NCBI GenBank assembly: GCA_003054695.1
Contig: QAZA01000019.1
Span: forward strand, 1-50,640
Reading direction: 5' to 3'
Source of the DNA: Verrucomicrobia bacterium LW23
GTDB lineage: Bacteria > Verrucomicrobiota > Verrucomicrobiia > Methylacidiphilales > UBA1321
Length of the DNA stretch: 50,640 bases
The notes under the pieces are model-generated. The model worked only from the letters and a program-made list of their open reading frames with translations, did no database searches and had not been told where the DNA came from. Made by a program: the position numbers and the translations under genes. Of the stretch, positions 16,379-26,400 are shown piece by piece. Positions within the stretch are counted from its first letter, which is position 1; each line of letters starts with the position of its first letter.

Positions 16379-16675
16379 TTACTTCATTGCTTCGGGGAAG
16401 TCTTTATCGACGCCGAGCTTGCGAAGTTCTTCCTGTCTTGCGGCGATGGTGACCTGATACTTGGGTTTGAGATCGGGGAAGTTGGGGTCGTTGGCGAGGG
16501 AGCGGAGGCGGTCGATGTCGGCGGCTATTTTTTTGCCGTATTCGAGGTGGGCTTTTTGGGTGTACTGCTGGGTGATATGTTGTATCTGCATGCGTTTGTA
16601 GATGAAGATGCTGGCGATGAGTGTGACGATGACGGCGAGCGCGAGAGCGGGGTAAAAGAGCTGTTTGCGAGTCAT
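16379..16675 (-). CDS. Small single-pass membrane protein, unknown function
   Basis: 98 residues from the ATG whose first base is 16675 ('MTRKQLFYPALALA'). In-frame starts further upstream add a Pro/His-rich stretch with no structure, so I reject them. Residues ~6-28 are a hydrophobic segment ('ALALAVIVTLIASIFIYKRM') acting as signal anchor. The rest is a hydrophilic, helical tail rich in Lys, Gln and Asp, probably facing the periplasm. It resembles no family I recognise. It is divergent from the giant LamG gene (~260 bp between starts). Confidence 0.6.
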   Translation of the reverse strand: MTRKQLFYPALALAVIVTLIASIFIYKRMQIQHITQQYTQKAHLEYGKKIAADIDRLRSLANDPNFPDLKPKYQVTIAARQEELRKLGVDKDFPEAMK

Positions 16676-16907
16676 GGGGTTATGCGTAGGGAAATGGGGT
16701 GCGGATGCAAGACAATCTCGCACAGGGTTATTGTGCGGAGCACGGTGTGTCATTGGTGTAACAGTGGGGAGAAATCGAGGTAAGGGAGAGGCGACGCAAC
16801 GGGTTTTCTCGAGGTGGTGAGTTTTTACTGCAAAAATTTTCTTTGACGTGTAGAGGTTATTGCCCTAACGGTTTTCATGCTGTGAGATAAGGTGATGCGA
16901 TGTAGTA

Positions 16908-16933
16908 TATAATGCTTAGCTTAACTTAAGCAT
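16908..16933 (+). promoter_or_regulatory. Possible -10 box and inverted repeat at the start of the giant gene
   Basis: TATAAT at 16908-16913 overlaps an inverted repeat, ATGCTTA (16912-16918) with TAAGCAT (16927-16933), that abuts the ATG at 16934. No good -35 box is visible, and a -10 this close to the ATG would give a very short leader. If the ATG at 16976 is the real start, the geometry is more normal. Operator function is a guess. Confidence 0.3.
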
Positions 16934-19900
16934 ATGCATTTGAAGTGGGCCCTCTCACATAACTCTCCTTTTTCAATGAACTGGCTTACTTCTCGCGCGG
17001 CCTGGACGAGTCCTGCTGTTTTGGTATGCAGCGTGGTAATGGGAGTGGCGGCTATGGTTGGGCTGAATGTGTCCTGGTTGCCACACATTGGGGCGGCTGG
17101 AAAAGTGGGGCTTGTCGCGCCGGATGGTGTATCCCTTGCGGCGCGGGCGGTGGCGGAGAATGTGTTGGGGCCGGTGTTTGATCCAACTTCGATCACTGAC
17201 TGCTTTGTGTGGCTGGATGCGGAGGCGGGGGTGACGGCGGATGGGGCGGGGAAGGTGTCGGTGTGGGAGGATCAGACGTCTGTTGGCAATGATGCGGCGC
17301 AGGGGACGGGTGCGAATCAGCCGGCCGTGATCGCTGATGCGCTAAACGGCCATGATGTGATACGGTTTGATGGTGTGTCGTCCTATGTGCGGATTGCGGA
17401 CAATGGGACGGTTCGCCCGACGGCGGGGATTACGGTGTTTGCGGTGGCGCGGCCTTCGGGGGCGGCGCGGGGGGACGTGGTGGCGAAGGCGTTGACGCGG
17501 GCAAGCTGGGCGGCGCCGCAGTATAGTTATGCGCTCTCCCACGAGGCGGACAATACGGGTTACGGGTATTTGAGTACGACTCCCAGTGCGGCCACGACGG
17601 TGATTGGTGCGGGCACCGCGAGGCGGGAGAAGTATGCATATGTCTCTGCGCTGGTGTATGATGGAGCGGCGCTGAAGGTGTTTAGCAATGGCACGGAGCA
17701 GGCGAGTACGGCGGCCACGGGCGATATCAATTATGATGATTTGACGGCGCGCGATTTGCTGATTGGCGCGGCGCACGGAACGTCGGGAGTGACGCGCTAT
17801 TTCAAGGGCGATGTGGCGGAGGTGATTGCCTACGGGCGGGCGCTGAATGCGACGGAGCGTGGGCAGGTGGAGGTTTATTTGGCGGATAAATACGGGCTGT
17901 ATCATGCGTCGGCCACGTGGCCGCTGGCGTATGACGGGGACACGCAGGCGGAGATTACGGCGCAGAAGTGGAATAAGGATCTGGCGGACGCCTATGTGGC
18001 GTTTAAGGCGACGAATCCGGGGATTCCTACGCAGGGGCTTGCGGTGTGGCTGAATGCGGAGACCGGGGTGACGAAGGATGGGAGTGGGAAGATCAGCGGG
18101 TGGTCGGATCTGAGCCCGTGGGGGAACCATGCGGCGCAGGGTACGGCGGCGAATCAGCCGCTGCATGTGACAAATGCGTGGGCGGATAAGTCTACGGTGC
18201 GTTTTGCCGGGAATCAGTTTTTGCGGATTGCGGACAATATGGGACTGCGGCCGTCACAGGGGGTGACGATATTTGTGCTGGCACAATCGACCGCTACGGG
18301 TAACAGGGCATTTGTGAGCAAGCCCGTAAGCGCAACAACTACGGCGGCTCCGTGGATTTCGTATTGGCTTGGTTCGAATGCCAATATACCGCGAGGCGTT
18401 TTGGGCATTTTGCCTGCAGGTACGAACTCGGAAGCCTACGGCGGCTCTCGCCCGGCTACACCCTTTTTTACATCACTTGTCTATAATAAAGCTACCCACT
18501 CCGTACATACAAACGGCGCCTTAAGCGCGACCGTGAATGTGACAGCAGATATAGATTACGGCAATACGACTGCTAAGGATGTTTTTGTGGGCGCCGTTCT
18601 CTATTCCGTTGGTATCAATGATCCGGCTATCGGCGATATTAGCGAGGTCATCATCTACAACCGCGCTCTTTCGCCCACCGAACGTACACAGGTTGAGGGT
18701 TATCTTGCGGATCGTATTGGCGTATATCACCCCCAAGCCGCTTGGCCGGCGGCGTATGATGCGGAGACCCAGCAGCATATTGCGCTGTTTAAACTCAATA
18801 AGGCGCAGGCGGATGCGTTTGTGTTGTTCAAGTCGATCAATACGGAGACGGCGGTGCCGGAATCCGGACTGGCGGTGTGGTTGCGGGCGGACGAGGGAGT
18901 GACGGCGGACGGCACGGGCAAGACTAGCGTGTGGGCCGACCGGACGCCTTTTGGCAACAACGCAGTGCAGGCAACAGCGGCCAGTCAGCCGAATCTTGTG
19001 GCGTCGGCAATCGGTGGCAAGCCGGCGCTGCGGTTTAACGGCAGCCATTTTCTGCGCATTCCGGACCATTTGTCGCTGCGTCCTTCTTCGGCGCTTACGA
19101 TTGTGGCGGTGTCGAAGCCGAACGTTCCGGTGGTGCCGAGCAGTGCGGCGATGGTGGTGGCCAGGGGGCAGCGTCGCGTGGACGGGCTGAATCGGTGGAT
19201 CGGGCCGAACTTTACGTATCTGCTGCATTACGGCTCCAATAACGTTCCGGAGAGCCAGGTTTCCGCAAACAGTACGGGAGTTTATGGGGCGGCGGGGCCT
19301 TCGCAGACGGACTGTCGGGCTCGGGTGCACAGCTCGGTATATAATGGGAGCACGCTGAAGATTTACAACGACGGGAGTGAGGCGGGCAGCACTGCGGTTT
19401 CGGGGCCGATCAGTTATGACTGGAGCATGGGACTGGACGTGTGTATTGGCGCAAACAACAGCGCGGTAGGTACTTACGGCAATGGTGTTAACTACTTTTT
19501 CACGGGAGATGTGGCGGAAGTGATGATTTTTGCGCGGGCGCTATCCCTTTCCGAGCGCCAGGATCTGGAGATCTATCTTGCGGACAAATACGGTCTCCCG
19601 TGCCCTGGCGCCACGTGGCCGGCGGCGTTTGACGCGGATACGCAGACGCAGATTGCGGCGCATAAGTGGACGAAGGAGCAGGCTCAGGCGTATGCGGATT
19701 TAAAGGCGACCTCGCCTACGCTGCCGACTCAGGATCTGGCCATCTGGCTGAAGGCGGACAGCGGGGTAACGGCGGACGGCTCCGGCAAGGTGAGCAACTG
19801 GACGGACAATGGGCCGCTGGGCAACCATGCCTTTCAGCCCACGGCGGGCAATCAACCCACGCTGGTGACCTCGGGTCTGAACGGGCAGAACACGATCCGT

Positions 19901-22900
19901 TTTGATGGCGCCCAGCTCCTGCGGGTGAAGGAGAATTCCTCCACCCGGCCGGCAAGCGCAGTGAGCATTTTTGCGGTGACGCGCCCTCGCACGCTGCACG
20001 GGGACGTGAGCAACATTGCAGGGCGCGGGCTGAGCTTCTCGGGGCATCCGTTTTACAGCTACGGGCTCACGCATGTGGGCAATAACAATCAATCGTACGG
20101 CTATGTCTACACCAATCCCGGCGCCGTGGCGCGTGCGGTTACGGGACCGCAGCCGCTGGATATGCGAGCCAGGGTAATGGAGATGGTGTTTGACGGCACC
20201 GTGCACACCACCTGGTCGGACGGTGTGCAGGAGGCGACGGCAACCTATCCAGCCAGCACGCTTCACTATTACGATAAGGCGGAGCGGGAGTTCTGCATCG
20301 GCGGCAGCAACACGTACGGCAACCGGCATTTGTTCAACGGCGATATTGCGGAGGTGATTGTGTATCGCCGCGCGGTAACGTCGACGGAGCGCCAGGCGAT
20401 CGAGCTGTATCTGGCGGAGAAATACAAAGTGCACGCGCCCGGCGTAACCTGGCCGACGACCTACGATGCCGATACGCAGACGCAAATTGGCCTGTATAAG
20501 TGGTCCAAAGAGCAGGCGGATGCGTATACCGCCTTCAAGGCAGACACCCCGGCCATCCCCGCGCGCGACCTCGCGGTGTGGCTTAAGGCGGATGCGGGTG
20601 TAACGGCGGACGGCTCCAACAAAGTGAGCAAGTGGGCGGATCAGGGGTTCCTTAAGAATGATGCGACGCAAGTCACGGCCGCCAACCAGCCTCTGCGCGT
20701 CACCGGCGGGCTCAACGGTAACGCCGTGATGCGCTTTAATGGCGCCAACCAGTTCTTCCGCCTGCTGGACAGCAGCAGCCTGCGGCCGTCATCGAATATA
20801 TCTGTATTTGCAGTGGCCAAATCGGTCACTCCGCACAACGGCTATGTGTATACGAGGAGCTTAACGTATACGCATTGGTTTACCAACGCGTGGATAGCAC
20901 CCCACCTGAGCTACAGCCTCTCCTATGTCAACACCAACTCGCCCCGCGCCTACTTTACCACCGACCCGGGCGCCGCGGTAAAGGATCTTATCACCAGCAC
21001 CTCCATCAACAACCGATGGAGCTCGCTGAGCATGATCTACAACGGCACTAACCTGACGCTCGGTGGGAATGGATCCACGCTGGCGACCATGCCGGCCACG
21101 GGTAACCTGCACTACCAGGACGCCTCGCGCCGCGACGTCCACATCGGCGTGAACCTGGATGCCTGGAACAGAGCCAACGGCTGGCTCAACGGTGATATTG
21201 CCGAGATCGTCGTCTACAACCGCATCCTCAGTCCCTCGGAGCGCAGCGACGTGGAGCTTTACCTGGCCAACCGGCACGGCATGTACCATCCCCAGGCCAC
21301 CTGGCCCACCACCAACGGCTACAGCGCCGAGGTGCAGGCCGCCATTGCGGCCAACAGCTGGAATAAGGGCGAAGCTGACGCGTACGCGGCGTTCCTCGCC
21401 AACCCGCCGGCCACCGTTCCCGCTGCGTCCGACCTGGCCGTGTGGCTTAAGGCCGACGCAGGCGTGACGTCGACCTCCGGCAACGTCAGCGCCTGGGCGG
21501 ACAGCGCCACCGGCCTCTACACCGCCGTGCCCGCCGGTGCCGGCCAGCCCACGCTCGTGCCCAACGCCATCAACGGCAAGCCTGCCATCCAGTTCCCCGG
21601 CGATCGCCGCGTGGAAATCCTCAACCAGCCCGAGCTTAACCCCACCACTCTGACGGTCGTCGCCGTGGGCAAGTTCGACGCGCCCGGAACCGACCAGGCC
21701 CCCTTCGTCGCCAAAGCCAACGACGCGCGCAACGCTGGCTGGGCCCTGGTGCAAACGGCCGCCAACTCGCTCGGCGCCTGGGTCGTGGGACCTGCGCAGA
21801 AGTCCGGCAGCTATCAATTTGCCCGCACTTGGGGCACGGTGAGCGCCACCTACACGACAAGCGGCGGCCAGTCCCTCGCCACGTTTATCAACAACATCTC
21901 CACCGGCACCCCGGTGACCATCACCGGTACCCTGGGCCCGGTGACCGAGCCCCTACGCATCGGCGGCGACGGTACCCGCAACCTCCGGGGATCGATCGCC
22001 GAGATCCTCGTCTTCCGCCGCGCGTTAACCCAGCCGGAACGCGCCGACCTCGACAGCTATCTCTCCGAAAAATACGGCCTCTACCGCCCGAATGCCACAT
22101 GGATCACCACCAGCGGCTACGACGCCCCCATGCAGGCGCGCATCCACGCCGGCAAGTGGAACAAAGACACCGCCGCCGCCTACCTGACCTGGATCGCCAC
22201 CAACCCCGCCGTGCCCACCGAAGGCATCCGCCTCTGGCTGCGCTCCGACACCGGCCTCACCCTGGCAGGCACCGCGCCGAACCAGACGGTGAGCGCCTGG
22301 GCCGACCAGACCTTCCACGGCAACCACGCCACGCAGCCGACGGTTGCCAACCAGCCCGTCTACGTCCCCGCCGCCCCCGGCGTGTTCAACAACAAACCGC
22401 TGCTTCGCTTCAACGGCACAGCCGCCCGCTTCCTCGAATCCGTCGACCAGCTCAGTCTCCACCCGGAGAAGCTCACCATCATTGCCGTAACGGCCCCGAA
22501 CGTCGCCACTCCGCTGGCCACCACTCCGGGCCGAATCCTCTCCAAACCCTACACCCCCGGCGCCCCCTGGAACGCCCCCTACATCAACTACCAACTCAGC
22601 GCCACCCCCACCGCCCAGCCCCAGTTCGCGCTGACCACCCCCTACACCTACCAGCAAACCACCGCCTCGCTCACCGCCTCCCCTCCCACCGCCGGCGCCG
22701 CCCAGCTGCTGGTGGCCACCTACGACGGCGTCACCCAAACCCTCCTCCACAACGGCGGCATCACCGCAACAAGCCCCTCCCTCGGCCCCATCTCCTACGC
22801 CCCGGCCAGCGCCCCCGCCCCGGTGCCCAGCAACCTCGCCATCGGCACCCGAAGCCCCACCTCCTTAGCCGAGCACTTCAACGGCGACCTCGCCGAACTC

Positions 22901-23410
22901 CTCATCTACGACCACGCCCTCACCCCGGCCGAGCTCGCCGACATCAGCACCTACCTCGCCACCAAATACGCGATCACCCTCATCTCCCCACCCGCCATTA
23001 GCCCCGCCAGCGGCGACTACCCCAGCGACGTCACCGCCACCATCACCTGCCCCACCCCCGGCGCGCTCATCCGCTACACCCTCGACGGCTCCGACCCTAC
23101 CACGGCGTCCACGCAATACACCGCCCCTCTTGCCATCAGCCAGTCCCGCGTCCTGAAAGCCCGCTCCTTCCTCGCCAACACGCCCCCCAGCCAGGTAGTG
23201 AGCGCCACCTACTACATCAACGACCCCACCCACGAGCAACTCTACGGCAACATCAACACCGACACCCGGACCGGCACCGGCCGCGTCACCCCTCCGCAGC
23301 CCCTCGTCGAAATCGATATCGACCCCAACACCGCCTTCGCCCCCGCTGATCCTGGCGACCCGCCGCAGATCATCATCCTGCGCCCGCCCAATGCCGTGGA
23401 GGTCCCGTAG
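16934..23410 (+). CDS. Giant exported protein with seven LamG-type modules and a chitobiase-C-like domain
   Basis: 2158 residues. A hydrophobic segment near 25-45 acts as signal peptide or anchor; starts at 16934 or 16976 ('MNWLTSRAAW') are both possible. Seven modules, each opening with a 'VWLKADAGVTADGSGKVS' type motif, begin near residues 91, 370, 648, 937, 1215, 1503 and 1767, i.e. 264-289 apart. Each has an 'NGxxVIRFDG' motif, a 'GDIAEVIVYNRALS' motif ending in 'YLADKYG', and a linker 'YDADTQTQI..KW.KEQADAY'. This is the concanavalin/LamG pattern of large secreted proteins of Verrucomicrobiota and Planctomycetota. Residues ~2019-2096 match the chitobiase/beta-hexosaminidase C-terminal domain ('IRYTLDGSDPTTAS'). 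Such proteins are thought to bind glycans or act as adhesins. The RHS gene starts 28 bp downstream, so co-transcription is likely. Codon third positions swing from G-ending in module 1 to C-ending in module 7. Confidence 0.88.
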   Translation: MHLKWALSHNSPFSMNWLTSRAAWTSPAVLVCSVVMGVAAMVGLNVSWLPHIGAAGKVGLVAPDGVSLAARAVAENVLGPVFDPTSITDCFVWLDAEAGVTADGAGKVSVWEDQTSVGNDAAQGTGANQPAVIADALNGHDVIRFDGVSSYVRIADNGTVRPTAGITVFAVARPSGAARGDVVAKALTRASWAAPQYSYALSHEADNTGYGYLSTTPSAATTVIGAGTARREKYAYVSALVYDGAALKVFSNGTEQASTAATGDINYDDLTARDLLIGAAHGTSGVTRYFKGDVAEVIAYGRALNATERGQVEVYLADKYGLYHASATWPLAYDGDTQAEITAQKWNKDLADAYVAFKATNPGIPTQGLAVWLNAETGVTKDGSGKISGWSDLSPWGNHAAQGTAANQPLHVTNAWADKSTVRFAGNQFLRIADNMGLRPSQGVTIFVLAQSTATGNRAFVSKPVSATTTAAPWISYWLGSNANIPRGVLGILPAGTNSEAYGGSRPATPFFTSLVYNKATHSVHTNGALSATVNVTADIDYGNTTAKDVFVGAVLYSVGINDPAIGDISEVIIYNRALSPTERTQVEGYLADRIGVYHPQAAWPAAYDAETQQHIALFKLNKAQADAFVLFKSINTETAVPESGLAVWLRADEGVTADGTGKTSVWADRTPFGNNAVQATAASQPNLVASAIGGKPALRFNGSHFLRIPDHLSLRPSSALTIVAVSKPNVPVVPSSAAMVVARGQRRVDGLNRWIGPNFTYLLHYGSNNVPESQVSANSTGVYGAAGPSQTDCRARVHSSVYNGSTLKIYNDGSEAGSTAVSGPISYDWSMGLDVCIGANNSAVGTYGNGVNYFFTGDVAEVMIFARALSLSERQDLEIYLADKYGLPCPGATWPAAFDADTQTQIAAHKWTKEQAQAYADLKATSPTLPTQDLAIWLKADSGVTADGSGKVSNWTDNGPLGNHAFQPTAGNQPTLVTSGLNGQNTIRFDGAQLLRVKENSSTRPASAVSIFAVTRPRTLHGDVSNIAGRGLSFSGHPFYSYGLTHVGNNNQSYGYVYTNPGAVARAVTGPQPLDMRARVMEMVFDGTVHTTWSDGVQEATATYPASTLHYYDKAEREFCIGGSNTYGNRHLFNGDIAEVIVYRRAVTSTERQAIELYLAEKYKVHAPGVTWPTTYDADTQTQIGLYKWSKEQADAYTAFKADTPAIPARDLAVWLKADAGVTADGSNKVSKWADQGFLKNDATQVTAANQPLRVTGGLNGNAVMRFNGANQFFRLLDSSSLRPSSNISVFAVAKSVTPHNGYVYTRSLTYTHWFTNAWIAPHLSYSLSYVNTNSPRAYFTTDPGAAVKDLITSTSINNRWSSLSMIYNGTNLTLGGNGSTLATMPATGNLHYQDASRRDVHIGVNLDAWNRANGWLNGDIAEIVVYNRILSPSERSDVELYLANRHGMYHPQATWPTTNGYSAEVQAAIAANSWNKGEADAYAAFLANPPATVPAASDLAVWLKADAGVTSTSGNVSAWADSATGLYTAVPAGAGQPTLVPNAINGKPAIQFPGDRRVEILNQPELNPTTLTVVAVGKFDAPGTDQAPFVAKANDARNAGWALVQTAANSLGAWVVGPAQKSGSYQFARTWGTVSATYTTSGGQSLATFINNISTGTPVTITGTLGPVTEPLRIGGDGTRNLRGSIAEILVFRRALTQPERADLDSYLSEKYGLYRPNATWITTSGYDAPMQARIHAGKWNKDTAAAYLTWIATNPAVPTEGIRLWLRSDTGLTLAGTAPNQTVSAWADQTFHGNHATQPTVANQPVYVPAAPGVFNNKPLLRFNGTAARFLESVDQLSLHPEKLTIIAVTAPNVATPLATTPGRILSKPYTPGAPWNAPYINYQLSATPTAQPQFALTTPYTYQQTTASLTASPPTAGAAQLLVATYDGVTQTLLHNGGITATSPSLGPISYAPASAPAPVPSNLAIGTRSPTSLAEHFNGDLAELLIYDHALTPAELADISTYLATKYAITLISPPAISPASGDYPSDVTATITCPTPGALIRYTLDGSDPTTASTQYTAPLAISQSRVLKARSFLANTPPSQVVSATYYINDPTHEQLYGNINTDTRTGTGRVTPPQPLVEIDIDPNTAFAPADPGDPPQIIILRPPNAVEVP

Positions 23411-23438
23411 TCTACTTAGTATAAATTAATTTACTCCT

Positions 23439-26400
23439 ATGTCATACCGCGTAGTTGCTATCCGTCTTATTCCACTTGCTTTATGCATTTGGTTTCTGCT
23501 CGCTCATCAACAGGTCGCGGTAGCTGACCAGATCAATTTAAGGTGGTCCCAATACAATGGTCTCGGTCCCCCTGGATCGGCGGGACCAGGTGCTTACAAC
23601 GATTGGTACCCCATTAGTGCTGACAAGGTGACTTTTGTTTTGAGGATTCGGAACTCACAGACTCTCGTGCCTGGCCGCTACGATGTTTATCGTCGAATAT
23701 CTGAAACAAGCGTGGAATTCTTATGGCATTTTTATGTCATGGGGGATCGGCAACTGTATGCCGACTCGATGGGAAATCATTCAAGTGGATCGTTAGGCTA
23801 TACCCACGAAGAACCTATCCTTTTTCGTCAAGGAAAATCAGAAAACTCGAACGAGCCGATACATATTATTGTAGAGCGGTATCCAGATGACATTAGAGAT
23901 CCCCAAGCTCCCATTCGAATGGAGAAGCACTGGACAATTGACTACAAGTTTCTTACTGATCATCTTGAGTTCTGGACTCAGTTTCCCATGTTATCCTATT
24001 ATGTGAAGCCTACAGACAATAAGGCCTATTTTGATATAGGAGGTGACGACTACTTCCAGCCCAATGAGGGCGGAACTCCCAAACCTCAAGGAGGAAGCGG
24101 TCCTGAACCTGGAGGATCAGCGCCGCCGCCACAACCCATCTTTGATGATTGTTCAGGAGGGGGAGTGGGAATGGCGAAATATACTCTAGACATCGCCCGC
24201 GCTGGTTTCAATATCATAGATACCCCACTTACCTATGCTGTGCCTCGTGGGCCGTCTGTAGCGTTCACGTTAAACTATAGGCTTTTTGACAATAGCCAAG
24301 AAAGCTCCATGCCATTTACAAACCTGGGCAAACACTGGAGCAACTCGTTCATATCTTACATCAAAGGCGGCCCACCAGCGGCTTCCGAAAACGCCTGGCA
24401 CTTCCTCGCTGGTGGCGGGCAAGAGGAATTTGTGGGACTGGATAAAACTCATCCAGGCCCTGGTTCCGGAGGCTTTTTTGAACGTGGACCTTACAGCAGG
24501 TCGCAACTGGAATGGGTAAACGACGGTGCAAACAGCCACTTTGTTTTAAGAACGGTTGGTGGCAGCACCTTGCTGTTTGCCTCCCCAGATAAACCCGGAG
24601 ATCCTGAATGCCGCTATTTCTTAACTGAAGCAGCGGACTCGTTTGGAAATAAGCTTACCTATACCTACGAGACTCTTCCCAGCAATGGCGGCTTCAGGCT
24701 AATTGGCGTAGCGGACGCAGCAGGTCAGATAACGACTCTGGCGTACGAAAATTCCTCCTTCCCGTTGCAGATTACCAAAGTAACTGACCCTTTCGGACGC
24801 TTTGCATCAATAACCTACGATGGCCAAGGTCGCCTGGTGTCCGTGATTGATCCAATCGGCATCGTTTCAAGCTTCGCATATGACGAACATCACGCCTACC
24901 TGAACCGGCTGATTACTCCATACGGTACAACGAGCTTTGACGTACAGAGCACGCCGGGCCATCAAATCCTGGAAGTCACCAATACCAAGGGGATTAAGGA
25001 ACGAGTTGAGTTCTTACTCAAAAATCCGCACGTTCTCTCTGCAGAGCCGGTTGCCGATGTTCCCGTTGTCGCCCAGACCCATAACACCAGCCTGGACACA
25101 AACAATGCCTACTACTGGACCCGAGAAGCGATAATGCACGCTGCCGCGGAAAATATCCAGCCGGGGACGCCTGCGTTTTATCAGAAGGCAATCGTAAGTC
25201 ACCTGCTTATGGGTGCGGGCGGGGTTACACGCGTAGTCGGCAGCTTCAAAAAGCCACTGGAGAGCCGAGTGTGGCTCACATTCCCTGGGCAGACTCAATC
25301 CAACGCCTTACTTGGTCAGAAAGTGAAGGCTCCCGCAACGGTTTCTCGCAAGTTGCCGTCTGGGCAGGATCAGGTATTATCAAGTTTGTATAATGATCTT
25401 GGATTACCCATTGAAACAAGCGACCCTTTGGGGCGGACGAATATATATACTTATGCTGCTAACAATAAAGATTTGCTGTCTGTTCAACGCCGTAATGGTG
25501 CGGGCTTGGATATCCTTGCCAGCTTCTCAAACTACGTCAACCACGTTGCGACAACACTTACCTATGCTTCTGGTCAGTCCACGGTTCTGACCCTCAACGC
25601 CTACGGACATCTACTGACCTCCACAAATGCCAAGAATGAAGTCACTACCTATACTTACGAAGCTAATGGACGTTTGCTCACAGTCGCCCGGCCCGGCGGC
25701 TTCGGCATTATGATGACTTATAACGCTAACGGCAATGTCCAGACCATAACAGACACAGACGGTAGCAGCACTTCTTACGACTATGATGCGCTTAATCGAA
25801 ACATCAGAACGACCTATCCCGACAGTACATTTAAGGAGATAACTTATAAACATCTTGATATAGAATGGACGAAGGATCGCGTGGGGCGCTCTACTCATTA
25901 CATTTACGACACTGAACGCAAACTGATCAGCGTAGAAGACCCATCAGGTCATACCATTAAATTTGGTTATTGTGCCTGCGGCGTTCTGCTTAGTCTTACT
26001 GACGCCAGGGGACATGTCACCCGCTGGGAGTACGATGTTCAAAGCCGTGTCATCAAAAAGCTATATCCAGATAACTCACAGAAGACCTATACTTATGACT
26101 CGGCCGGGCGCGCTTTAACTACTACAGATATAATGGGACAGTTGACAACGTACTCCTACAATATTGATAACACTATTGCAGGCAGTTCATGGAGCAATCT
26201 TGCCTCGGGCACTGCAGCTACGCCTCCTATCAGTTACACATATGACACTATCTACAGGCGTCTGCTTACCATGACGGACCAAACTGGTACAACTAGCTAT
26301 ACGTACAATCCCTTCAACGGACAGCCTGGCGCTGGGCGAGTCCTGTCCATTACAGGGCCTGTGGGCTCGGGAACCTATACGATGACAGGGCAGTACGACG

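Noticed and set aside
17342-22750. Several 240-320-codon frames on the minus strand.
   Set aside because: They are shadows of the LamG-module gene, arginine- or glycine-rich as expected for reversed codons, and mirror its repeats.
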